From the NCBI GenBank assembly GCA_947034895.1, contig OX344765.1:5213001-5277000 (forward strand): a stretch of DNA of 64,000 nucleotides, written 5' to 3'. The translations under genes were made by a program, and so were the position numbers. This document shows, one piece after another, positions 35,214 through 47,650 of this stretch (its first letter is position 1; each line of letters starts with the position of its first letter). Origin of the DNA: Rhytidiadelphus loreus. Its lineage: Eukaryota > Streptophyta > Bryopsida > Hypnales > Hylocomiaceae. The notes under the pieces were generated by a model, which was given only the letters and a program-made list of their open reading frames with translations, was not told where the DNA came from and searched no databases.

Positions 35214-37587
35214 CTAGAACCCGAAGGTCATCTGGGTATTCCACAACAATGAGGTCCACATTCGGTCTTTTTTGCATTTTTCCATCAAAAAAGTTCTCTC
35301 TACTTGTACCAACTTTTAGAGATAAATTTCAAGAATTTTAATTCATAATTTGAAGATTTCAAAGTCACAAAACATTATGAAATATGAATTAGAAGAGATG
35401 AAGTTTATAGAAGATGTAAGGTATCATAACAATAAAATATGAAAGAAAAAATAAAACCAATAAAATGAATGAACTCACCTTTGATAGAAAAAAACCCACA
35501 ATGTTGTTATATGGTGCACCAAATGTACCATTCTTCTTCTTCTTCTCTTCAATAATTTTAACAAAAGAATCGTTCAAGATTAAATCTGAAGATGTATGAT
35601 TTGTAGACAAAGGAGTCAAAGTATTCATCATACCTCTAAACTTGGCAGGTATTTGAGATAGAGGAGAGGAGGTTGGTACCAAAACCATTAGAGCAGAAGC
35701 TAAAGAAGTTGTCTTTTACCTCTTTGAAGCACAATAATGTTAGCATGCAAGTGAGCATATGAGTCTTCAAAATATATACAAGTAGATATCCTACAACTAT
35801 TGAAGGTGCTTATAACATAAACACCTATAATATAGGTGTCTATAACATAGGTATCTTATAATCATGGAAGGTTTCTATAATTAATATAGATACCTATAAT
35901 ATATGTGTATAGTCTTCTAGGCTTATGTGCTCATGTGCTCACAATTTGTAAGAGCAAATTTGTAAGAGGTAGTAAATTCCTGACACATATGTGTATAGGT
36001 CTTCTAGGTTCGTGTGCTCACAAATTCCTCTCACAATTCACTTTCACAAATTGCACTTACCTATTGCTCTCACAAATTCACTTTCACAAATCCGCTATTA
36101 CAAATTGCTTTCACAAATTGTTAGAGTCGTGAGAGCCAATACATTCGTACACATTGTGAAAGTAAATGCAAAGTTGATGACTATTGTAGGCTCTTGGGCA
36201 ACAACAGAGTTGTTTCTCAACAAAGACTGTCACATGCTCTTATGTAATGGCACCTCTAGTGAACAATATACATAAAACTCTTGTTACAAGATGCAAATCT
36301 ACTTATTGAGGGATTTTACTTTCCAATACTCTTGTTGGATCTCTTGGAAAGAAAACGTTCTTATCTCTATGCCATTGCTTTTTTGAGCTTGCCATGTTAG
36401 AGGCCCACCTGGCACTTATGAAAGAATGCAGGTGTGCATTGTCAAATTTTTAAAGTGGAAGCATCCAAAACTATCCATATAAGCAATTCAACATTTTTGG
36501 AGGCACCTTTTCCTAAAAATGATATCTTTTTTAGTATTAGCAAGTGAAAATCATGAATATTCAAAAAAAAAAATTAAATTTTTTGGATGCGATATGTAAT
36601 TTCTATGATTTTTCAAAGTGTTAGCTCCCAAGACCACTGAAACTGTCACATAGGTGGATCCTAAACTGAAATTTGCAAAAATCAATAGTTAACAAATTAG
36701 AGTTAAGTACGTGTCTTTCAAATGCATCAGCAAATCAGAGGTAAGTATTTGGAGGACACATTCACTAAAGTCTGGGAACACATTAACCTAGTAATGCCGC
36801 CGGCGCCATTCTATGGTGCCCGGATGACAAACAGATGAAATTTTTTTTATGTGAAAGCATTTTTTCATCCCCATTTTTCTTGTTGACCTTTTATGTTTGG
36901 TTATGAAGAGTATTCAATTGAGTATGTACTCTTGCCAGTGTTTCTCTTCACATAAATGGGAAGTTAGTGAAAAAAACGGATCCCCAAATATGTTATTTTT
37001 AGTGTATTTTGAGAAGTTGTTTTTCCTTCCTCTAAATTTGAAATTTCTTCACAAAAAAGATATTTTTGAGTTTGAGCCCAATTAACAAAACAAAGGTCAT
37101 CTACTTTAGTTTCTACTCCAATTTGAATTTTGAAAAAATTTCTACTATTGAGTACTTTATTGCAATTTGAACTTTAGATGTATTTTCAATGTCAACTAAA
37201 TTCAAATTATAGAATGACATGGAAACTGGGTTTATACTATGATGTTTGTCATTGTAATATACACATATGGTGAAAATTTCAGATTTTTTTAAAACAATTT
37301 TCTATTTGATGTGATTTTTCTTCACTTTTTCTTCAAAAATTCTCAAAAAAATCAGTTTTCCACAAAAATAATCTAAATTTTTTGTGAAGTAAAGAAGACA
37401 TGTAATTTCATCTCTGAAAAATAACTATAAATTTTTTCATACATATCTAGGTGCAAAATGGCAGCAAATTGAGTGATGGGTAGAAAGGCTTGAAATCAGT
37501 GGTCATAGGTCCGTCATTCAAGGGTTAAGAGGCGGTCTAGGGCACATGAATAGGTTCACGGACGCTTTTGGGTACCTTCACCTTATG
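35214..37587. other. AT-rich intergenic region
   Basis: No gene recognised. It holds short tandem units of TCACAAATT (36030-36120), AT-rich steps with TATAATATAGG near 35820-35910, and repeat R2 (36528-36795). Confidence 0.5.
36528..36795 (+). repeat. Dispersed repeat R2, second copy
   Basis: Inverse of 9540-9840; see the shared landmark GGTGGATCCTA. No open reading frame of note. Confidence 0.65.
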
Positions 37588-37694
37588 TACACAAAATAGT
37601 GAAATTAGGTTGCCCCACACTAATTTCTCATATCTAACACTTTCAGACATGGTCAACTATAGTTTGGGGCAACCTAATTTCACTATTTTGTGTA
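37588..37694. mobile_element. Short hairpin MITE
   Basis: Arms of about 30 bp: TACACAAAATAGTGAAATTA plus GGTTGCCCCA on the left, and the exact complement on the right, separated by about 45 bases. A solo copy of the right arm is at 3742-3770. Confidence 0.7.
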
Positions 37695-40600
37695 GTTTTA
37701 AATCATTCAAAGGATAGGAGATAAGTTAAAGACAGGTGGGGCCAAATCTTTTGCTAGATGTAGGAGGAACTTCTCAATTAATGCAAGGTTTGGGGATGGT
37801 TGAGGAGTCACAGAATACAATTTTGTTCACTGTAGAGGTCCCCTTTTCAGGGATGCAAAAGGGCCCCTTCCCTCATCGGTGAATAATGTTATGCAGAAAC
37901 CCAAAACCCAAAATTAAGTAATAAAATAAAAAGAAGCAGGTGAACGTGGCAGTCCGGCCCACGTCGCGGGCCCCAGTGTAAAATTAGGGCTTGGCAGAAA
38001 ACGCGGTCGCATCGCCAAGTGTCCCCACTCCGCCGGAGCAAGAGTCGCATGGCTCCGTCTCACGCAGGAGAAAGCTGTCCTATCTGCTCACTCCAATTCC
38101 TGCCCCACACTAATATTCTTACTGCACAGGCGCTTCTCATCTCCCACCACTTGACCTAAAAAGCTTAATTTGAAAGCTTCGAATTCATACTCCGTCAAAC
38201 CCAGAAACCCCAACGAAATCAGAGACGGAGGGGAGCGTGTAATAAGAAACACACAAAAAAAAAGGACTAAAATCAATAAGGAAATAAAAAATTCCCGAGT
38301 CTCCGCGAGAGGCAACACCAGGCGCATTTTCCGATGTGAGCTCCGCCTCCGTCGCTCCCTCTTCTCCGCTGCACCTCCTCTCCTCCCCAGTGGATCCCGA
38401 AAGTAGATTCTTTGGTGCCCGGCCTTTGATTTGCAAACCCACCTTTAAATTAAACTTATTTACTTTTATTTTTGAAAAAGACGAGAGGCGGGTTCAATGG
38501 AGCTCTGCTTTTTTAAATTGCGAGGTGTTCTCACGAGGTTCGCAAGCCGGTTTCTTTTGTTGGTAAAAGTCCGTTTTTCCAGAGTGGGTTGGTTATCGTT
38601 TTTGGGTTGGATACGAAAAGTAAAATATTCAGCGCAGCTGGGAGGAAACTGAATAAGTTGGTTCGCAGATGATTGGGGGCGTCGTCACCTTTTTCCATTT
38701 TCCATAAAATTATGTCAAACTCGTGCGGGTGATGGTCAATGAATTTGGATGGGTAGCTTCCGGAGCTAGTGAGCCTCTCCAGTCGTGCTTTGGAGGTTGT
38801 TTTCTTTTGGATTTGTTGGTTGCATTCCAAGTGTCGAGAGGTATGTAAGTGTCGGTGACTTGATCGATGGCCTTCGTGGATGCAGCTTGCGCCCCACTCT
38901 AATTTTTTTTTTAGTTTTGTTGGAGTAGAGGAAGTATATAAGTCGGCTTGTCAATCGACTAGCGGATTGATTGTTCGTGGTTTTAGCGCCGCTGCGGGTG
39001 CATGACGATTACCTGATTACGATGGTGGTTCGAGAAAGGTATCTAACCTTCCGATTTCGTGTTTTGGAGAGGAAGTTTGTAGATTTGTTATTGCTTTTGA
39101 ATTGGACGGGCTTTTGGATTAATTGTCAGTGTGTTTAGAAGTGTCGGCGACTGGGCTAACTGTACGTAGGATGTGTTTCTTAAGTTCGAGGTAGACTGAG
39201 TTTGACCGGGTCAAGGTTCTCCCTAGGACCTGATCATCCTGAACGCGAACCTAGTAAAACCAAAAAGTTGTGATTCGTACGCTACTATGTCGCGAACTTA
39301 CGGTGTTTTCTTCCTCCACCGCATTTTTGAGAGGCGAGCACCTCGTAGACATTGTTCGTACTGTTTACTCAACTAATTTTTGGTCTTGAAGTAGTGTCGA
39401 ACTTTCGTCAAAGTGTGTTTGTAGATCTGTCTGTTGGCAAGATAGACAAGAGCATGAACCATAAGATTGTTACGTTGTAGTCACTACAGTACCTCTCTCT
39501 CAAGTTCCTCGTAGAAACACGCTGAACGTTCGAATTTCACGTGGATTTTTGAAACGTTTGATCACCTGGGTGGGTAGATTCTGATGTTTCAAGCAATTTC
39601 CCTGCGCAGTGGATTCTAATTGCATTTCATGCAGACGAGAGTCTACGGTGGAGCTCACTTTGGGGAAGTCGCCGCCTAGCCTGGACACGACGACATGTGT
39701 TTAGTAGAATATGTACGTTCCAGCTTCCTGGGATAACACAAACACCTCTGACTCTGCGTTTGTTTATAATTTTGAAAGCGCTTTTGAGGGTGCTTCTGTT
39801 GTCTCGATCCTCATCACCTTTATGCATGCGTGCATCTAGCTCTCTGTCAATCGTTTGGTGTTATATAATACATTCTTCCCTGCGTCACGTTCATTTACTG
39901 GCCGGGCGGTGTAACCTTAGTTCGATTGGTAGACAGTTGGGTGGTTTTTTCAACACTTGTGAAGTTGTAGCAGTGGTTTCCTTCGATCATCTTTTCTGCT
40001 GAATTTTCGTGCATCGATCTGGTATGAGTTTTGTTTCGTGGATCTGGTATAAGTCTTGTGCAGAGTATTGCTGTGTCTATATCATGCTGGGACTGTTTTG
40101 CTTCTTTATTTTTTGGTTTAGTGGGACGGTTCTCTGCGGATAGTTATCTAATCGATCTCTATTTGTGATTAAGTGAGGTAAAACTCAGGTTGAACTGAAA
40201 AGTTGACTTTTGAAGGCTCTTCGAATAGAAGTGAAGCTGATTTTCAAAATTAAGTGAATTAAGTTGGGTATCAGAATAGGAGTGATATCAATTATTGGAA
40301 GTTTCAAACAAGTGTGTAGTATCACAACTCACAAGGTCAATGAGAATGATCAGTCCGGTCCTATGGGAGCCCTTTTTTGCAAATTTTTAGTAAAGCCTAA
40401 GCGAGATGACCTGAACAATATCGCGGTCCCTACAACTTTAACCAAACCCTCCATTGCTATACTCCATAGAGATTGTGATTTACGTGGGCTTCAAATTAAG
40501 AACACCCGACCTGAAACTTGCAGGAATTGCAGTCCATCAGCAGGGTCTTCTAATTATTGGCCATGGATGAAGAAATCGTACAATATGCCGGGTTTCTCTC

Positions 40601-40808
40601 TATATAGTACAAATTACTTGGTAATACAATGCACAATGAACATGAGTGCTGTCAACCTGTACAGGAGCTTTATATTTCTACAGTACAATTTGCTTTTTTT
40701 TGCAACGTAATAGTGGAAAGAGGGGGTGTTACATGCAGGTGAAGCTCAATGGACGTCCTGTGGCAACTAAAGTAAACAATTGACGCGAAATCTCCTAGTT
40801 AATGGACA
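37695..40808 (+). other. Upstream region and probable 5' leader of PILS6
   Basis: From about 37.95 kb the DNA becomes GC-richer and loses the repeat character of the desert. No long coding frame is convincing. The region probably holds the promoter and a long, possibly intron-containing 5' leader for the PILS gene (for example a donor-like GTATGTAAGT at about 38840), but transcription start and leader introns are not resolved. Confidence 0.4.
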
Positions 40809-43800
40809 ATGGACTCGAATATTTTCAGCGTGGTGTTTTTCCATCTAGACGCGTCAGCCACAACTTTGTTACAATTTGCAGTGGTGCCCATCCTCAAGAT
40901 CTTGGTATTATGTTCGTTTGGTTTGGTCTTGGCCAGCCGTCGCATCAATATCCTTCCTGCTGATTCTCGCAAACTCTTAAGCAAGGTAAATTCTTAATTA
41001 TGTCCATTTTTCTCCTCAAGTTTTCCCTGAATTTTATGCTCAATCATCCATCATCCTGTCCTGTCTTTGATTGATACTTTGATCCAGGAAATCACTTATC
41101 ATCTGGAGTTTGCTTAATTAAAGCGACTTCTCATCTGCTAGGCTTTATCTAAAGATAAGATAACTTGTGTTGGTCTCCAAGGGTTTGTGATTCTAGTAAT
41201 TTTTTTGCGTGTATGATCTTTTGTTCATTTGTGCACAATATGATCCCTTGGAATATTTTGGCTCCAAAGCCTCCAGGTTATGTGCAAAGGCTTGAGACAT
41301 ACTGCGTTATAGTAATGGATTCTATCCTGGCATGTTTACGCAAGCATGTCCCTTGAAATTTTTTTATCTCCTTGAAACAGTGCCTTGTAGTGATTCTTAT
41401 GACTCAATTGCGTAAATAATTTCATTGGATCTTATTTTGGGAATTTGAACAGTAGGACTCTTAAGCATGTCTCCCTTGCACTATTATGCCCTGTGGTGAT
41501 TCTCATGACGCAATTGATGTAACTGCAGTTGGTGTTCGCTTTGTTTCTTCCTTGCTTAATCTTCACCGAATTGGGGAAGGCTGCCAGCGTTCAAGCAATA
41601 CTGGAATGGTCAGCCTTCTACTCTGGAAAGTTAGGATGAATTTGCTTCTGCTTTTGATTTATTTTGTCTGACCTAGTGTGCAGCAGTGTTTTTAGATCTA
41701 GGTTACTGTTTTAATGCCCCAGGGATTAATCTAAGACGAATTGTTATGTGTCACAGGTGGTTCATTCCAGTGAATGTTTTGCTCGGAGCGGTTATAGGAT
41801 GCTCTTTAGGTTACCTAGTTGCATTACTTGTTCGACCCCCACCACAATATTTCAATTTCACAGTGGTGATGATTGGCATCGGTAAGTGATCGACGCACTG
41901 CCTTCGATTGCATTTGTTCAGTTGTTTCTTCATGGTACTGTTCCATGGTTGCGTGATTTTGTAACTACTTAAAAATTTGAAGCGTTTTCATGTACACGTT
42001 TGATTGTAATTAACTCATTTCAGGTTTGGAGAAAATGTAATGAGCACATTTGTAATGCAGGGAATATTGGCAACATGCCACTTGTGATCATTGCATCCGT
42101 CTGCCGAGATGAGTCCAACCCGTTTGGTCTGGACCCTGATATCTGTAATACGAAAGGGATCGCTTACATCTCCTTTGGGCAATGGGTATGGCTACTGTGA
42201 TTCTTTGAAACCTTTTTTATCTTCATAAATTCCAATTTTGAATTTCGAGGCAACTGTGTCACTCTCTTTATAAAGACTGGTAACTCAAGATCCTCGAATA
42301 GATTATCTAGTCCAAGGCTCGGGTGTAGCGCTACGTTTCTTTCTGACACCTTTTCTGCATACTTCTAGACTTATTTGAACAGTTCCTTCACCCTTTTTAT
42401 GACAAATAATTTAATTGACCTACACTAGTTTCCACTTTGAACATCATGCTGTGCGTGTGGGTCTTTTCAGGTTGGAGCAGTTATAGTCTACACATTTGTC
42501 TATCACATGTTGGCACCCCCTGTGGCAGTAGCTGATTTCAGTGAAGAAGAACGTATTGATATCAAGGTTGAAGGCACACATGCCACAAGTCCGGAATCTC
42601 GTCCGGAATTGTCTCAAATGTCATTTGATGCCGAGCATACGGACTCTGTCCATGTTCCATTGCTTCACTCTCAGCCAGAGACATCTATTGCAGTCAAGGT
42701 ATTGATTTCTTTCTGAAGCCATGAAATTGAGAACTGGCATGTTTTGAGATTGTTGGCATGCCCAAGACGTCCTTCGAGGGTTAGGGCTTCTTACCATTTT
42801 CTTTTGGAATTATGATGTAAATCAGATGAGCAGGTATAAAACATTTGTTCAGATGATGTAATCAATTCCAACATCACAACCACCCATGTTGACGAATAAC
42901 CATGTGTGCAGGTCTGGCAGAAGGTGGTACAGTTGGCAACCTCAAACCTGATGAAACATGTTTTCCAACCACCTGTGGTCGCATCTGTAAGTTCACTTCA
43001 ATATTCAAGCATCCAGAATTTCAAGATTCTTGAAGTATCTATCTATTTGCCTACCTCACATTCTATACTTAACATGCTTATGTTTCATCACCCTTGCATT
43101 AACTATTTCGGCTGAGTAGATCAAATTTGATATTTTTTTATTTTGGATCATCTATTTTAGAAATCTTTTGTGGCACTTGACGTCAATCAAGTCCATTATC
43201 AAAACTAGTTGAAATAGTTATTGCAAAAGGATTTGGACGTGAATTTCTGAACTAAGGTTTTTCGTTGTGCAGCTCTTCGCTTTGGCCATTGCCTGTGTAC
43301 CCACTCTCAAAGGTCTTCTTTTTGAGGAGAATTCCTACTTCTTTTTCCTGTCGGACAGTCTTAGCTTGCTTGGGTAAGTTTTTCCAGCTCCTTGGATTAC
43401 TACTTTGTGTACTTCCTACACTGATATTGAGGAGGGATAATTTGAACACGAGATTAAAACATTTAGAATGAATCCTGTCTTTTTGTTAGTCTATGCTAGA
43501 CTGCTTATGAAGTCAACCATGTTCAATCTAGGCATTTAAAAACAACAACTGGGGAGCGATACAATGTCCCAACTACAGGAGGAGGATCACTCATATTCAT
43601 ATTCATATGAGTGTCACAAAGTGGTCCTCTTGAAGACTGTATCGCTCAAACAAAAAATTCTTGAATCAATGGTTTAAAAAGTTGGCCACCTCAACATTAA
43701 AGCAATTCTATGTTATGGACATAATATATGCCTCTCCTTATCCTATGAGTGACTGCCATCTGTACAGACATGTGGGCTCCATTGAGACTATGAATTTTTT

Positions 43801-44590
43801 TCTTAAATGGATCCTATTATCTATGATTGACTTCCTTGCTGTAATTGTGCTTTGTATATGTGCAGTGGAGCTATGGTGCCATGCATAATGCTTGTCCTCG
43901 GTGGAAACTTAATTGGAGGTACAGGCTCAGTTTCCGTTTGCCTCCTGCTTTGTTTTGATTCTATCTCGAGGTAGAATAACTCAATTTTTAGTTCACCCTG
44001 ACTCTTCCAGATTTAAGGTTTTTTGGTAATTTAAGTGGCTTCTGTATCATACGACATGTGGGTTGTTGCAGGGTCAGGAAACTCCGAGTTGGGATTGCGA
44101 ACAACAGTGGCAATAGTGTTCACACGCTTGGTTCTTGTGCCTCCTTTGGGTTTGGCTGTTGTCCAAAGCGTCAACAAATTCGGATTTCTTCCTGCAAATG
44201 ACAAACTTTTTCAATTTGTTCTGCTGATGCAGCACACTATGCCCACATCCATACTTGCTGGTAAGCAAGCACCTTCTCTCCACATCATCTATCGAATTGA
44301 TGTTTCATTGATGTCTCCACGTCTCTACCATAGAACTGAAGGCTGTTTGTGTACTGTCAAAACTTTGGTTTAGATCCATTGTAAATTTGTGGCCACGTTT
44401 GAAGGCAATTAACTGTTTTTTCACATACGCAAAGATCCTGAAATGCGGAAGGTGCATGTTGGCAGGTGCGGTGGCCAGCTTGCGTGGGCACGGTGCAAAA
44501 GAAGCTTCAGCTATTTTGTTTTGGGAGCACGCTTTGGCAGTGTTCTCAATAGCAGCATGGATGGTATTGTACATCAATGTTCTTTTTTGA
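40809..44590 (+). CDS. PILS6-like: PIN-LIKES auxin carrier, PILS6 type
   Basis: Ten in-phase exons: 40809-40985, 41529-41608, 41757-41881, 42061-42185, 42471-42698, 42912-42986, 43273-43373, 43866-43918, 44072-44260 and 44466-44590, giving 425 residues. PILS proteins are ER-membrane carriers of the auxin efflux carrier superfamily that lower nuclear auxin signalling by holding auxin in the ER. The N-terminal hydrophobic half contains SRRINILPADSRKLLSK, WWFIPVNV and GNIGNMPLVIIASVCRDES. A hydrophilic loop near residues 190-255 follows, then a C-terminal half with CIMLVLGGNLIGG, LVLVPPLGL, QHTMPTS and AWMVLYINVLF. The SNPFG and AYISFGQW motifs and the C-terminal LYIN(V/I)LF ending fit the PILS6 clade better than PILS2-like proteins. 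Intron 7 contains a 94-bp hairpin. The start is the first in-frame ATG of exon 1; an upstream start is possible. Confidence 0.92.
43554..43647. repeat. Hairpin inside PILS6 intron 7
   Basis: Outer arms GAGCGATACA / TGTATCGCTC and an inner palindrome CACTCATAT...ATATGAGTG, with a partly mismatched middle; 94 bp. It resembles a small MITE or a miRNA-like fold. Confidence 0.55.
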
Positions 44591-45058
44591 AACATTCCAG
44601 ATTCCATTATTTGAGACATAGAATTCTTGGGGGTAGTTACAGAATGCGTAAATTACCTCATGTAACGTGTATCAACCACCATATACAAGGCTATTTGTAG
44701 TCTTCTAAAAGAAAATAAGAAGGATTCTTTCAACATGGAATGAGTGTTGTATTGGACTAAGGATTCTATCAGACTTTTGAGGTCGTCTCGACATGCAGTG
44801 ACTTAAGACAAAGCGGTAACTTACTGGTTTCTCTTCTATCTGCAAAGTCGTGTCATTCATAGACTGCATGCCGCTGAGGTGCATCCTGAGGCACCGGTTG
44901 AAAGTTCCTCAGATTATTTCTGAACCTGCAGAGAAATAACCTTAAGTTTAACAAAAAATAAAAATAATGTCAACCAGGCCTTAATTAATTCAAGGATAAG
45001 TGAAATTCAATTGACAAGTATAACCTCACGGCATCTCTATCAGAACGTTCGGGCCAAC
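44591..45058. other. Convergent intergenic region PILS6 / SIS gene
   Basis: The 3' flanks of two converging genes. No further feature recognised. Confidence 0.6.
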
Positions 45059-45918
45059 CTATTCAAGGTTAGTATGACGAGTCCTCATGGTTTCCACTGT
45101 TTCCCCCAACTTTCTGCGCAACAGAAACACGGCAATCTCAAAAAGTACGAACATAGCGCCTTCGTAGACACTGCCCATTGGAAGAATTTTCTCTTGATTG
45201 TACTGCTGACCAGCTACATCGGCTGTCCGTGATAGATTGGAACTATTGGCAACGTCATCGTCAGTCATAGTTTGTGCTGGCAAATAGATTGTCGTGTGCC
45301 CAAGCCCGGGCGCTTTACCTCCTGGTTGTGCTGTCGCCACTACCACTCTTGCACCTGCGTTCAATGGAATTCTCAGTACTGATAATTTAGAAGAAATGAG
45401 CTTTCCTTGAGTAAGCCAGTCAATGGGAACATCTAGATTCTAGGTGAATATGGAGAGAAATTAGAGTCATCGAGACATTTTGGTCGACGCATCTCGATAG
45501 GTTACCGTTGCAACGCGTGCACATCACTCTTCCACCTTGAGTTAAAAGGAGAAGCATTTCTGAAATGGATCGAGGTCTTACTACCTGCATCTCTCGCAGT
45601 CGTTATGAGCGCGTCAACACTACTGAAAGACCCTGGTCCAGCGCTAGCGATGAAAAGGTCGCCTTCACCGACTGGAGGACAGCTCATATCTCCCAAACAA
45701 TGAGCGTTTAACCCTAAATGGTACAAGCGCATTGTGAACGCACGCATCATGAGGCCCTCCCTTCCTACTCCATGCAGCACAATTCGCCTATCCCTCGCCC
45801 GAGCAATTTCTTCCACTAGGTCCGCGGCCGGGTTATCTAATCCATTTTCCCCCGACTTGAACACTTGTTGGATCTCGTCCAACACTTGTGCAGCCATAGA
45901 GGCCAGACTTTCAGCCAT
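45059..45918 (-). CDS. SIS-domain sugar isomerase-like protein
   Basis: Two exons on the minus strand, 45585-45918 and 45059-45354, joined in phase 1 by a GT-AG intron; 209 residues. SIS domains bind phosphosugars. Size and motifs resemble 6-phospho-3-hexuloisomerase-type proteins and the plant SIS family typified by Arabidopsis At5g52190. Visible features are RIVLHGVGREGLMMRAF (sugar-phosphate loop region), GDMSCPPVGEGDLFIASAGPG (the conserved D..P.G.GD.....SG.G pattern of the fold), VVVATAQPGG, MGSVYEGAMFVLFE and the terminal RTRHTNLE. The catalytic activity in plants is not established. No transit peptide is obvious. The start is the first ATG (45918); a second Met lies seven residues in. 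It converges with PILS6. Confidence 0.85.
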
Positions 45919-47033
45919 GGCTATCTCTACAGCCTTGAAGTGAATTCTTCTGCGTCTATCTCTGTAAAACGAACGTGAAAAAAAATCTCGTCACAAATCA
46001 CCGGCGCTCCACGCTCTTCTTTTGATCAAGTCTCTCATTAGTTGTTAACTAGGCCCTGCACATCCAGTTCAATGCAGTAACTACTTTAGGAATCAGCCAT
46101 TCATTCAAAACAAGGATAGATTCATATCAGAGGGAGCGCAATTCAAAACATAAGATTCCAACTCTGAATTAAACCTCATTCCATCGGCTACCTACCCTAA
46201 GCAAGTGCTAGCTATCTGCGTGAATACCAGAAGCCATGAATCCACGAAAATGCTTCAATCTTTAGATAACTCTTTCAAAACGTAATGATTTAAATTCATT
46301 ACCACTCCATCGCGTGAAGTACTCGCCCGAGCTCTAATGTAACAGTTAAATCTAGTAAATCCACAAATCATCGGTCAGTGGCAATGAAATATCGAATGTC
46401 TCATCAATTCGATCAAGAAGTGCTATAAAAACAGCAAGAAATGCAAGAGTCTCTCAAGGAATCGTTTTCATTCCTAATCGAATAAAATAAAACTAAGCTA
46501 AAAGCAGAGGTCACGAACCATCCGTCCCCTGCAAATGCAACAAATACTGCATCGTCTACCACAGACGTTCAGAAAATAAACCAAAATTAGACGAAACTCC
46601 AGTGCAGAAATTTTCGGATGCAAGAGACTCACCGAAAGCTGGAATCTCTTCAGCCAAAAGCATAATTTCCACAGACGCGCTCCTCAAACACACACTGGAG
46701 ATGCGAATCCGCGGAAAATATGCCTTCAAAAACCAAAATGAACAACACCACACTAGCAGACAGAGCAGAATCGGATGAATTCCCCAATCACATTCAGTCA
46801 TCAATACGAAATCTCATCTCCACGATTTCATCCTCACATCGTACATATACGCCGGAACGATGCTTTCTCAGAGTGTATTATACATGTCAGTTCGTATATT
46901 TAATGTTTATACATCGTATTGGATGAAGTTATCCACAGTGTGTGCGATGCAGGAACATGAGAATGTGAAGCACCAAGCCTGAGTTTGAAAGTGGTTGACG
47001 CTTGCTTCCCCTTGAAGCAAATATTTGGTGGCG
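45919..47033. other. Divergent promoter region SIS gene / PSRP5
   Basis: About 1.1 kb between two divergently transcribed genes, so both promoters and 5' leaders should be here. The SIS leader may contain an intron. The frame at 46556-46804 (minus) is not recognised and I leave it out. Confidence 0.5.
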
Positions 47034-47650
47034 ATGGCGGTCCCTTGCAGCTCCGCCCTTGTGGCTTCTCTCTCCTCGCTCTCAGTTTCTTCGGCGGCGT
47101 CTCCCTCAGGCTCGCAGTGGAAGACCGCAGTAGGTCCATTCTCTGGTGAGTCGGGTTTCGTGACTTTCTTCAATTCAGGGTTTGCGTCGATTTGTTCCTG
47201 GCCTGTAGATCTTTTCTTGTTGAGTTCGTTTGGAATTTGTGCTTCAGTCGATGAATTTGTATCTTTGTGTGCTGATATAGAATGATATGTTTTTCTTTTT
47301 GAGGCGTGGTGAGGCAATTTGAGCTGGTTTTGAGGGTGTCAGTAATGTGTTGGCATTTGGGATTAGGTCATGGGATTGTATCGAACACAGGATTCAGCAA
47401 TGTGCGTAGTAGCGCTGCCTTGAGGACAGTAATCGTCCATGCGACTGGAGATGTGATTGAGACCTCGACGAGTGATGCTACTACCGAAGAGGCGACACCT
47501 GCCATCACTACTATGCTCTCGGCAGCCGAGCTTCTGAAGAGGAAGGCTAAAAGGGCTGAGCTTCGACGGAAAAGGTTGGTTAGGAAGAGGAAACTGAGGA
47601 AGAAAGGCAAATGGCCTCCTTCCAAAATGGCGAAGCTAAAGAACGTCTAG
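47034..47650 (+). CDS. PSRP5: Chloroplast 50S ribosomal protein PSRP5 (cL37)
   Basis: Exon 1 47034-47145 and exon 2 47367-47650, phase-1 GT-AG intron, 131 residues. PSRP5 is a plastid-specific subunit of the large chloroplast ribosomal subunit, without a bacterial counterpart. The diagnostic part is the basic C-terminus, from about residue 92: ELLKRKAKRAELRRKRL, then RKLRKKGKWPPSKMAKLKNV, nearly as in seed plants. The N-terminal 40 or so residues are rich in Ser and Ala and poor in acidic residues, as expected of a chloroplast transit peptide. The middle (TSTSDATTEEATPAITT) is low complexity. The ATG at 47034 is preferred because it opens the transit peptide; no earlier ATG is in frame. Confidence 0.93.

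Noticed and set aside
45480..45540. Alternative acceptor in the SIS gene intron (AAG/GTGGAAGAGTG)
   Set aside because: It resembles the real exon 2 start (GTGCAAGAGTG) and is in phase, but the sequence soon leaves the family pattern, while the acceptor at 45354 continues into the conserved VVVATAQP segment.
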